A stretch of DNA of 64,000 nt from Gymnothorax reevesii. Its lineage: Eukaryota; Chordata; Actinopteri; Anguilliformes; Muraenidae. Within the stretch, counting starts at the first letter, position 1, and each line of letters opens with the position of its first letter. The DNA lies in NCBI GenBank assembly GCA_029721435.1, contig CM056574.1, forward strand, positions 1,792,001-1,856,000, given 5' to 3'. Of the stretch, positions 31,659-43,300 are shown in pieces. Under the pieces are notes generated by a model. That model searched no databases. It saw nothing but the letters and a program-made list of their open reading frames with translations, and was not told the origin of the DNA. The translations under genes and the position numbers were made by a program.

Positions 31659-32733
31659 TTCGTCATGGGTAAGTAACGGAAAAGCCATAGAGCTCAGATT
31701 ATGAAGTTATGCCAGTAGGTGGCAGTAAGTACCAACATATGTGAAGTGGTTTTTTTTTTTTTTTTTGTGGTCCTAATCTTGAGAGAATATGGCTCTCACA
31801 GGGCTCTCTGCCGGAAAGCTTAGTGATAATAAGATACCAGCATGTGTAGCCAGTATTCTTTCATGAATCTGTGCCAGCACTGATGTAGAAATGAGAAATA
31901 ATGTTCATAGATTTATTGAAGGAAAACTTTTTGCAGGAAACCAAGGTGGTCCACAAATGTCTATGCTCAATCTCGTTGTTGTTTGAGTCTTTAAAAAGCT
32001 CTGCATCGGTCAGATTATCTTAACATTCTCTCAATATACAGACACACAAATGATCAGCTCAGGATCACCATGTTCTGCCCACCCCAGATCTGTCAACCAG
32101 ATGAAACTTTATACCAAAGTCACAAAATCTCCAGAGTGAAATTACGTAACAAGAACCAGCATGATACTGTTCTACCTTTTAAAGCAGAACACTACAAAAA
32201 CCCTTAAGAGCACACTATACAATCAAAGGGAACCTTACATTTAGCACACTCCATTCACTCAGAGTACGCCATACATTGATTCTTCCATACGATCACATGT
32301 TCAGGCTTTTCAGCAACCCTTCAGATGCAGTGCTGTGGGGCAAAATTAAACTGCTCAAATCAAATATCTCCAAAAAAATAAGCAGTTGATAGACAGGTTT
32401 TTCACAAGATTTCCTTCTGAATTTAATTTTTTGAAAATATAAACAGTAAACAGGAAAATGAGAGTGCACAAACACATCGACAACTATTAACGCTTAAAGC
32501 GCCAAATGCAGCTATTGCAGCTCAATGATGTAAGTTATGAAAATCAAAGCTGTTGAAAACCTGCACGGAAGCTCTTTTAAACTAGTGGCCACATGATAGG
32601 TTTTCAACAGCACAAAATAATTTATGTTTAAAAAAATTATTTCAGCACACTGAGGGTTAAAAGTGTATTTAATGATAGAATAAAACTCAGCAGGAAAAAT
32701 GCATCTAATCATAAACAAAACTCTGTTTCAACA
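31659..32733. other. Intergenic, AT-rich, no gene seen
   Basis: Contains a CTCF-core word, CCAGTAGGTGGCAG at 31713-31726, in the plus orientation and matching the consensus fully, and a T run at 31748-31766. No protein-like frame. Confidence 0.5.
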
Positions 32734-32735
32734 TA

Positions 32736-33982
32736 CAACCCCAACCGAGAAAATGTTGGGGCAGGATAGAAAATGCATAACAGAAAGGTGCCATGTCTGA
32801 ATTCACTTTAACTTGTATTTCACTGCAGGCAGCACAAATACAAGATATTTCTGCTCACAAATGCCCGAGGAAATCATTGAAAGGTTTAAAAATTTTATTC
32901 TTCAAAGAAAGATACGGCAGGATTTGGATATTTCACCCTCCATAGTGAGTACCATAGCGAAAAGATTAATGGAATCTGGAAGAATTTTTGTGTAAAAAGG
33001 GTAAAGGCACTGGCCTGAGCTGATGGTGTCCAACCACTGACTGCACTGCATCCAGAGCTGACATTTATCTGGAAGTGATGTATTATCACGGGCTCAAGAT
33101 TACATTGGCAAACCTTTATCAAGTGCTAAAATACGTAGTTACAAGTAGAGTTACCAGTAGAGTTTAAAATTCACTGTGCAAAAAGAAAGCCTTATGTTGA
33201 GTGTCTAGAAGCGCCGCCAACTTCTCTGTGCTTGGAGGTATCTACGATCGACTACCACACATTGCAAATGCATGTTATAGTGAGGCAAAACAATATTTAA
33301 GATCTGCTTGGAAGAAATGAATGCCAGGTGCTCTGGATTGAAGACAGAAAGGACAGTCCAGACTGTTACAAGCAACAGGTCCAAAAGCCATGCGCTGTCG
33401 TGGAATGGGGTTACCTGGGCCCGCAACAAATATAACTTGCGGTGAGGTGCAGGCACCACAGTGCTGGAGAGGACACTGAGATTTTGGGACACCATATGCT
33501 GATTCAAGATGAAATCTTTTTTAAGGACACCCATGTCCATCTCAACAACGCAAAACCGCATTCTGCACGCATTACGAAGGCATGGCTGTGTTAGAAGAGG
33601 GTGCGGGTGCTGGACTGGCCTGCCTACAGGCCCAATGTGTCCCCGATAGAGAACATGTGGTGCATATTGAAATACAACATGCTGCAACTAAGAACCCATG
33701 CAGTTGCACAACTTAAGGATAGTTTGCAGGCAGCATGGGACAAATTTGCTCCTGAAACACCAAATCACTCAGTATTTTCTGTTCTAACAAGTAAATGTTT
33801 ATTTTGTGTTGTGAAAAGGAATGGCAACATCACAATTTGGTTCAGACGTCAGACAGACAGATGACCAGAAAACATTACGCATCAGGCATGACGCATACTG
33901 TTTTCTGTTTAAATAATTCACAAATCATTGTATTCAAGCCTTTAAGCTAACTTACCGTTCCCAACGTTCTCATATTTGGGGT
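32736..33982 (+). mobile_element. Decayed Tc1-like element
   Basis: It begins CAACCCCAACCGAG after TA and ends near CATATTTGGGGT, a weak inverted match. Plus-strand fragments: EEIIERFKNFILQRKIRQDL near 32870 and RVLDWPAYRPNVSPIENMWC near 33605, then ITIWFRRQ at the end. The middle is unreadable, so the copy is old. Confidence 0.65.
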
Positions 33983-36002
33983 GACAAAACGAAACTCAGT
34001 TGAAAAGTGTATTTCATTAGAACAAAACTACAAATGGCACTGTGAGTTCAGCCACTTTTTTTTATTTGGTAAACAGCTTGAAATAATCTTTTTCAGTGTA
34101 CAATATATATCTTGAGCTCACATTCCATCTGATTTTAAAACATTTTACTGCTCACAAATCTAGCTTATTTTGTGACAAAATTATATTTGACATTTATAAA
34201 CTGATTTTTTTTTTTCATTTTTTATCTGAGCTGGCTGTGCCGGTGGGTACAGCTCACTATAACAGTACAACAGATAACTTTAGAAATCGCAAACTAATGA
34301 ATACCGAAAATCACAGAACAAGGTAGAAATGTCATTTCTGAGGAACCGGAAATAATAAAATCTCACAGCAATTTTACCTGCTACAGACAATATACAGAAA
34401 AACAACAACAGTACTGTCAGTCCATAGCGAATTTCTTGCTTCTGCAAAAAAGTTAAAGATTTTACCTTGTGAACCATTATGTTTAATAAATGTGCAGATT
34501 TATTGACATGAATTGTTTGGGCCTGAAAATCTATTTATTTCACCACCTCACAATTTGTGATCAGGAGTTTCTCATGCACGAGTTACGGACCCTGCTAACG
34601 CTAAGTTTTCACATTTCCGGACTCGTGTTGTAAATACGCAGGACACCGAACATCACCGCACATCATTTTCAAAAGGTACAGTAACAAGAGCAAGTGAATA
34701 GAAACAGCATTAGTCAGCAAATATTACTATAAACGTGACGACAAAAATATCCCTCATACGACGCCTTCCCGTTACCGAGCAGCTGAATTCACAATCGACT
34801 CGGTACTGAGCCAGGAGGGCTGCGGTGAGAACGGAGCCCCTCCCAGACTCCCAATAAACCGCACACGAACAACCATCTGCGCTTAAAAACACTTCAAATC
34901 CCGCAACAAGCTGCTGCGGTAACTGCGCACTCATTATTGCTGCAGCTGCTTCAGATCGACCACGGGGAGGACTGCTCAGGATGTGAGGCTACATAAAAAA
35001 AGCGTTTTTCGAAAAGGTTTCAAAAATTAACTTTTTTGAAAGATAATTATTATAAAGATGTTAAATAATTTAAATGCTCTTTTTTTAATTAAAAGCAACC
35101 ATGCTGGAACTCGATAACAAAAAAAGACAGAAAAAAGCCAGACAGAACGCGGAGGTTCTGCAGGCTGTTTTCTGAAGTGACAGTGAGTGGTTTCGGGCGT
35201 CAGCCGTGTAGCTCAGAACAGAACCAGCCTCCTCCCTCATTATAGGCCGCCGCCCAATGCCGAGCTCAGACATCACGGGCGCGATGCTTCTCCGCCTCGG
35301 CGGGCCAAGTCACACAGGACGCGACAGCAGCCGGCAAGACAGTGAATCCCGTTCATTTCGAAGGGAGGAGGCTGATTGCGCTTTGTGCGTGTGGAGTGTG
35401 ACTTGACCGTCACTGCTAAAATAAAAACATTACATTTAAAAATGAGCCGCTGGACTAGAAGAGCCGGTATCAGACGGACAAATTTTATTTTGTTCCTGTA
35501 AAGCCAGGAGATAATACAGATGGATGATCTGATCCTGCCGCATCAGAATCAATAACTTAATTTAAGTGGATAAATTCCAAAAATACTCTAAATTTCTCTT
35601 CATACTTTATAATTTGTGTGTGGAGGTATTGCTTTGGCTTACTATAGAAGAGTGCGGCTGTCACAAGGATGTTTTATATTTCACCTTATAGGTCCCTGGG
35701 CTGTCAGCCTCGTAATGGTTTCCCGATGATGGCATTAATTATGCAGCATCAGGGAGGGATGGGTAACAACCCACAGAAGCAGGACTGTGCGTCCGTGTGC
35801 GCTTGTGACAATTTATTATATTCCTTCTGGATCCTGGTATTCTGGTTTTAGCCAACCATCAGAGCCTGCTAGTGCCTCCACGAGTGTTAGGAGTTTGCGT
35901 GTGTGTTCTACATGTGTGTGTTTGTGTGTCTGTGTTAAATGTGTGAGTTTCCAAACACACTGAACACTGTAAGAGCTGCCTGAGTGGATTGAACAGATAG
36001 AG
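33983..36002. other. Intergenic, no gene recognised, CpG-containing part 34560-35400
   Basis: AT-rich flanks surround about 0.8 kb with more CG dinucleotides, for example near 34740-34860 and 35270-35340. A minus-strand frame of 74 codons (34934-34710) is not recognised. On the gene strand an AATAAA (plus TTTATT near 35812) is a candidate, but distant, SLC4A11 polyadenylation signal. Confidence 0.4.
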
Positions 36003-37221
36003 TGGAACAGGATCAGGGGTTGGGTGATGGGAGATGCACAGACAGTGGAACAGGATCAGGGGTGGGGTGATAGAAGATGCACAGACAGTGGAACAGGATC
36101 AGGAGTGGGGTGATGGGAGATGCACAGACAGAGTGGAACAGGATCAGGGTGGGGTGATAGGAGATGCACAGACAGAGTGGAACAGGATCAGGGGTGGGGT
36201 GATGGGAGATGCACAGACAGTGGAACAGGATCAGGGGTTGGGTGATGGGAGATGCACAGACAGTGGAACAGGATCAGGGGTGGGGTGATGGGAGATGCAC
36301 AGACAGAGTGGAACAGGATCAGGGGTGGGGTGATGGGAGATGCACAGACAGTGGAACAGGATCAGGGGTGGGGTGATAGAAGATGCACAGACAGTGGAAC
36401 AGGATCAGGAGTGGGGTGATAGGAGATGCACAGACGGTGGAACAGGATCAGGGGTGGGGTGATGGGAGATGCACAGACAGTGGAACAGGGTCGGGGGTGG
36501 GGTGATAGAAGATGCACAGACAGAGTGGAACAGGATCAGGGGTGGGGTGATGGGAGATACACAGACAGTGGAACAGGGTCAGGGGTTGGGTGATGGGAGA
36601 TGCACAGACAGTGGAACAGGATCAGGGTGGGGTGATAGGAGATGCACAGACAGAGGGGAAGAGGAGCAGGGGTGGGGGGATGGGAGATGCCCAGACAGTG
36701 GAACAGGGTCGGGGGTGGGGTGATAGAAGATGCACAGACAGTGGAACAGGATCAGGAGTGGGGTGATAGGAGATGCACAGACAGTGGAACAGGGTCGGAG
36801 GTGGGGTGATAGAAGATGCACAGACAGAGTGGAACAGGATCAGGGGTGGGGTGATGGGAGATGCACAGACAGTGGAACAGGGTCGGGGGTGGGGTGATAG
36901 AAGATGCACAGACAGAGTGGAACAGGATCAGGGGTGGGGTGATGGGAGATACACAGACAGTGGAACAGGGTCAGGGGTGGGGTGATGGGAGATGCACAGA
37001 CAGTGGAAGAGGGTCAGGGGTGGGGTGATAGGAGATGCACAGACAGAGTGGAACAGGATCAGGGGTGGGGTGATGGGAGATGCACAGACAGTAGAACAGG
37101 GTCAGGGGTGGGATGATGGGAGATGTGCAGACAGAGTGGAACAGGATCAGGGGTGGGGTGATGGGAGATGCACAGACAGTGGATCAGGATCAGGGGTGGG
37201 GTGATGGGAGATACACAGACA
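36003..37221. repeat. 43-bp minisatellite downstream of SLC4A11
   Basis: Unit about GGAACAGGATCAGGGGTGGG followed by GTGATGGGAGATGCACAGACAGT, with a 45-bp variant ending AGAGT; about 28 copies. It starts 91 nt past the SLC4A11 stop codon on the gene strand, so it may be part of the 3' UTR. Confidence 0.93.
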
Positions 37222-37312
37222 GGCTAGGCCGCTGCTCAGATGACGCCTGCCTGTAACCCGCCCACCGCCTCGCTTCTCGTAAGAGGAGACGGTCGCCACT
37301 TCCTGTGCGCGA

Positions 37313-37379
37313 TCACATGTGCTGCGAGTCGATGATATCCAGGTACTTGGCCTCGATGATTCTGGGCAGGACCGAGTTC
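37313..37379 (-). CDS. SLC4A11: SLC4A11 last coding exon
   Basis: One base completes Arg, then [20 protein letters not shown], Met and TGA at 37315-37313. Acceptor CCCACAG. The length matches the human C-terminus residue for residue up to the stop, within one or two residues. Confidence 0.93.
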
Positions 37380-40300
37380 CTGTGGGGTGAATATAGGCAG
37401 GTCAGAGTGACCTCTGCTGAGCCCCAAATCCAGAGAGAGCGGCCATTTTACACACACATCCCACTCAGCAGGATAGTGGGTGTATTTTACACACACACAC
37501 ACACACGCACACACATACACACACACACACACACACACGCACACACACACACACACACGCACAAACACACACACACATAGACATCCCACCCAGCAGGGTG
37601 GGTATAGGCCCTGAGGCTACATCCACACCAATGTTTTCATTTTGTGTTTTAAAACAAAAACAATCTCCGTCCGCAGGTAAGTTTTAGCACCATTTCAGGA
37701 GTGACCTCCGTTCATACTAATATGCCTGAAAACACATACCACATAATTATTCGCATGCACTCGATTCGATAACTGTCGCAAATCGCTTGAATAATAGCTT
37801 TCCTCCTGCACACACAGGCAGTAACAACATTATGAAGTGCAGAATCTAAGTGGATAACAGCTGGTAGTACAGACAACAAGTTCAAAAAAGCCTGTAATTT
37901 TTTATCCATGTTAAGTTGAATACTCTGCTGGTTGTCAAGGCTGCTGTTGCTAATGTTATGTATGAGTGTTTTATGTACAGCGCTGTATATCATTTGTAAA
38001 TGGAGATTTGTTACATACTATTTGTGCTTCCTTCCTGGTCAGCTATTTGTTTATTTTGATAATCAATTAGCACCCACTGGTGGTGTGTCTGTAGAAAAAC
38101 ATGATCTGATGCAATAGCACTTCTTTGTGATGAAATAGACTAGTGCTTTATAGAAGCTTCTGGCATCTACCTGCCTGGAGGGGGTGGGATTACCCAGGAA
38201 TCAAGTAGATCCTTCCAGAATGTTCTTACTCTGTATAAATTTTGGTCAGTAGAGGCAGAGTTTTTGTTTTGGCAACAGAGTTACATAGTGGCATTAGAGT
38301 GTTATAATAAGATTAAATAGTGGATTATTTGCAGAAGTTTTTTTTTCTAATCAGTGAAGAATAAATTTGTTTAAGTTGTCACTGCTGGTTTTCTTTGTTG
38401 TGATTTTTAATTCATAACTTTGGTTTGTTTTCGGCCTGAAAATGGTCACGTGATTGAGACAAGGCGTATAGCGGAAGGACGCATCGTGACTGATAAGACT
38501 GATAACGTGGGCGGCTGCACAATTTCTTCAGTCACCATTTCCGCCAGTCCCCTCAAAAACACAGTCTTGGAGTTTTAAAACTAAAACAGGGCCAGCAGAG
38601 TTTTCAAAAGTCTCAGTTTTAGGGGTTCAAAAACACTGAAGTAGGTTGACGCTGGGCGAAAAGGTAGAAAATATTAAACGAGGTTTTAAAACAAATGTGT
38701 GTTGGAGTGGACTTAGCCTGAAGAAATATACAAATGAGCTGGAGGTTAATTGGAGGAAGGCAAAACCTGCCAGGAAAAAAATCCTGCCCATATGGCTCAG
38801 AAGCCACGCCCAATTTAACTACACACCAATTATTTACTCCATCTACCTCTTCTCTGTCACTGACGGCACAAGGGGGGGTGAAGTACCTGAGTCCACCAGT
38901 GAAGGCACTGTTACACAATTAAGACATAGACCAAACTCAGAAACTTGTTTGCACCATTTCAGAGGGTCTGTAACTCTGACAGTGTTACCGATACACAGTC
39001 TGAGGCATGAGGATATAACTGAGATCAATAGCTGTGAAAGATTTACCAGAGAAAAGTCCTAATATCACAGAAACGCAGCGCGACTGACAGACAGGGCTGC
39101 TGGAAACGCAGGGGCAGTGCGAGCCTCCAACATTCGCCCAGCAGGCGCTCACATTTACATCTGGCTCCAGACGTTCAGTGGCATTTGATCTGAAATTCTT
39201 TCATCCAAAGTTAAAGTTCCTATTTCCACCCGACCAGGGAGGGGTTATTGTTCCATGGATGCAGATGCTGAACCTTTCATGTGAAACCGAGTTTTGGATC
39301 TAATCCCCATTTTGGGTGATGAAACCCACGGAGTAAAGATATGTGTGAAGGTGTAAATGCAATTTAGCAGCAGTGCACCTGTACGGTGAGAGTAATGGGG
39401 AATAATGCAGCTGACGGATGAGGCTGTGGTACCTGAGGGGGATGAGCAGGATCATGAGCAGGGGGAAGATCATCTTCATGTAGGGCAGCGGGTACATGCC
39501 GAATGCACACAGCACCAGCAGCTGCACCATCTGCAGAGCCGTGAAGTAGTGAATCTTCCTCTGAGGGACACGCCTGATGTAGTGCGTCGGGGGATAGGCA
39601 GTCTGAAGGACAGAGAGCAAGCGAGAGAGAGAAAGAAATGGGGGAGAAAAAGCAAGAAAAAAGAAATACAGAGATTTACCAAGTCTTAAACAAGAGAGAA
39701 GATAGACTAACGTCTGTTCAGCATAAGCTGATCAGGTGCATTCTGTTATGGCCCCAATTTGTTATTACATTTATAACACAACAGCAACAGCAAGGGATGA
39801 CAGACAGTTTTAAAAACCTCAACACATTTAATTAACAAACACCATAACAACTACCTAACCTAAAGACCAAGATTGAATTATGTATAAAACATAAATAATT
39901 ACAGTCCCTTTTCGTGGGGGTGGCTTGGTGATGTCCTGGATGATGAAAATGCTCAAACACAGGCAAAGAAATCCACAAAAGAAACGTCACAGGTCTTGAA
40001 CAGAATGGCAGGTCTGGTCATCTTTTTGCAATTTCTCCTACTACTTTACTGTCTCAATTCTTTTCCTTATATACTCTTCTGCAGACCCCACCCACATTTA
40101 GACCTCTTTTTTTTAATTTTCTGAGACTTGCCCCAGACATGTCCAGGACATGTCTCAACATGACTCCAGTCTGAGCTTAACAAAAAAAAGGTAAATACTG
40201 CCATCTAGTGGCCTATATTCACATTACACCTCCATTCCAAAAGGGAAAAATTTTGACTCATAAAGGCAAAATTTTTCTTTTCAATACAAAATGGTTCAGT

Positions 40301-43300
40301 GAACACTTGTCTATATATACATATCATACAATATTCAAACACATGATATATATATACACATTCAAACACGGGATAAGCAATCAGCAATTACATTGTCTGT
40401 ACCCTTCACATGCTTAATTTCCAAGTCAAACTCCTGTAAAATCAAACTCCAATTCAACAATCTCTGATTCTTGTTTTTCATCTTACTCAAAAACATTAAC
40501 GGCTTGTGGTCAGTGTACACAATCATTGGCTTTTGTCCTGAACAACCTCAAAGTGTTGTAAAGAAAGGACCAGAGCCAACAGTTCCTTCTCTATTGTGGA
40601 ATAGTTCCTTTGGTGGCGATTGAACTTCCTGGAGAAGTATGCCACGGGATGCTCAATGTCATCAGAGTCACTTCTCTGTAGAAGCACAGATCCACAAGCT
40701 TGGTCGCCAGCATCGACCGCGATGGAGAACGGTTTGTTGAAGTCAGGAGATTTGAGCACGGGGAAGTGACACAGCAGAGACTTCAGGCGATTGAAGGCTC
40801 TCTGGCATGCATCATCCCAGGTGAACTTTACGCCTTTCTTCAGTTGGTTAGTTAGACTGAGAGCAATCTCAGCAAAGTTCTTGCAGAACTTGCGGTAGTA
40901 CCCGATCATTCCAAGGAAGCGGCGCAAAGCTTTTTTGTTGTCAGGAACTGGAAAGTCCATGATGGCTTGGACTTTAGCATTTATGGGTGCCACCTTACCC
41001 TGGCCTATGACGTAGCCAAGATAGGTGACAGTAGCACAACCAAAGTCACTCTTGCTCAGGTTAACAGTCAGGTTAGCCTGGGTCAGGCGCTGGAACAACG
41101 TCTCTACATCTTTTAGATATTCTTCCCAGGAGTCACTCCATGTGATCAGGTCATCGATGTACGCACCCGTGTGTGGCAATCCGGCGATTGTAGACTGTAT
41201 CATCCTTTGGAACGTGGCTGGGGCATTTTTCATGCCAAAGGGTAGGACTTCATACTGGTACAATCCAGATGGTGTGGCAAAAGCAGAGATGCTCTTGGCC
41301 CTCTCAGTTAAAGGCACACACCAATAACCCTTCAATAAATCAATCTTGGTCAGAAATTTTGCTTGCCCTACTCGATCAATACAATCATCAATCCTAGGTA
41401 TTGGAAACACATCAGTTCTAGTTACAGCATTGACTTTGCAATAATCTGTACAGAATCTAGTACTTCCATCAGGTTTTGGAACTAGCACACAGGGTGAACT
41501 CCAATCGGAGTTGGAGGGTCTGATAATATCATGTTCTAACATGTACTCAACCTCTTTCTCAGCAATCTTTTTCTTTTCAGGATTCATCCGGTATGGATGC
41601 TGTTTTATTGGTTTGGCATCACCAACATCTACATCATGAGAGGCTATAGAAACTCTTTTTGGAACATCAGGAAACAAATCCTCATATTTCTTGATCAACC
41701 TTTCAAACTGATCTCTCTGTGAGGATTCTAAGTGCTGGAGTTTTACATCAAGATTTTGCAACACTTCAGTGTTTGACAATTTACATGAAAGAACTTCAGC
41801 TTTAATTCTAGGTTCATCATCTTGAAACTCCCCCTCATCTTCACACGTTTCGACCATTGGAGAATCTGAAGTGACAGCTGCAACCCTAGCATTTCTGTCA
41901 TGATAAGGCTTTAGCATGTTAATATGACACAATTGTTTTGGTTTTCTCCTATCTGGAGTCTTTACAATGTAATTGAGATCATTGAGTTTTGTCAGAATTT
42001 CATAAGGACCATGAAATCTAGCCTGCAATGGATTGGACTGCAAGGGAAACAACACAAGGACCATTTCTCCTGGTTTAAACTCACGGCTTCTAGCCTTATG
42101 ATCATACCAAGTTTTCATTTTTCCCTGACTTGATTTCAAGTTCTCTTTGGCAAGGTCACAAGCTGCACGCAATCTTTCCTTGAACTTGCTAACATAGTCT
42201 AACAGACTGATATGCGGCTCTTTCTCTTGCCATTGTTCACTCAATAATAGCAAAGGTCCTCTCACTTCATGACCAAACACTAGCTCAAATGGACTGAATC
42301 CAGTAGACTCCTGCACTGCTTCTCTAGCTGCAAACAACAGCAAATGAACCCCTTCATCCCAGTCTTTCTCATGGTCATAACAATAAGTCCTCATCATTGT
42401 CTTGAGTGGAATGAAACCGCTCTAAGGCACCCTGACTTTCTGGATGATAGGCACTAGAAAGAATCTGCTTTGCACCTAGTTCATACACAACCTGCTGAAA
42501 CAATCCTGAAGTGAAATTGCTACCCTGGTCTGACTGAATTTCCCTGGGAAGGCCAAACAACGTGAAGAACTTTATCAAAGCCTTCGAGATTGCAGTTGCC
42601 TTGATGTTACGTAGAGGTATGGCTTCGGGGAATCTGGTAGATGCACACATGATTGTCAACAAGTACTGATTTCCAGATCTAGTCTTGGGTAATGGACTAA
42701 CGCAAAACAATGACCCTAGAGAAGGGCTCCCCAAATGCTGGGATAGGCTGCAATGGAGCTACAGGTGGGTCTAACTGGTGTTTTCCAACTACCTGACGAG
42801 TGTGACAGGTTTTGCAAAAGTTGGAAACGTCTTTCCGAAGCCCAGGCCAAAAGAAGTGTTTCATGATCTTATCAACAGTCTTGTTAACACCAAGATGACC
42901 TCCTAAAGGTAAACTATGAGCCATTGTTAAGATCTCATTCCTATAGACCTTCGGAACAACAATTTGCATGACCACTGCCCAATCTGCATTGGCAGGGATA
43001 TCAGGAGGGCGCCACTTCCGCATCAACACACCATCCTTGAGATAATAGCCAACTGGAACTGCGTCTATTTCTTTATCAGGAAGGGCTCTCCTCTTTAGTA
43101 CACAAATTTCAGGATCATTAGTTTGCTCCTCAATCAACCGCTTTCTGGACAGAGACAAGTCTCCAGACACATCAGAATCACCAGACCCATCCGGCTGGCT
43201 GAATAGAGAACTGATAAAAGTATCTGATAAGTCCTCAAACGGAGAAACCATAGTAGGCCAATCAGAGTCATGAGGCAAACCACCTGAGTCCTGACTATTC

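Noticed and set aside
34710..34934. 74-codon minus frame MSAQLPQQLV...
   Set aside because: No family recognised and no joining exon found. Mentioned only as part of a CpG-containing stretch.
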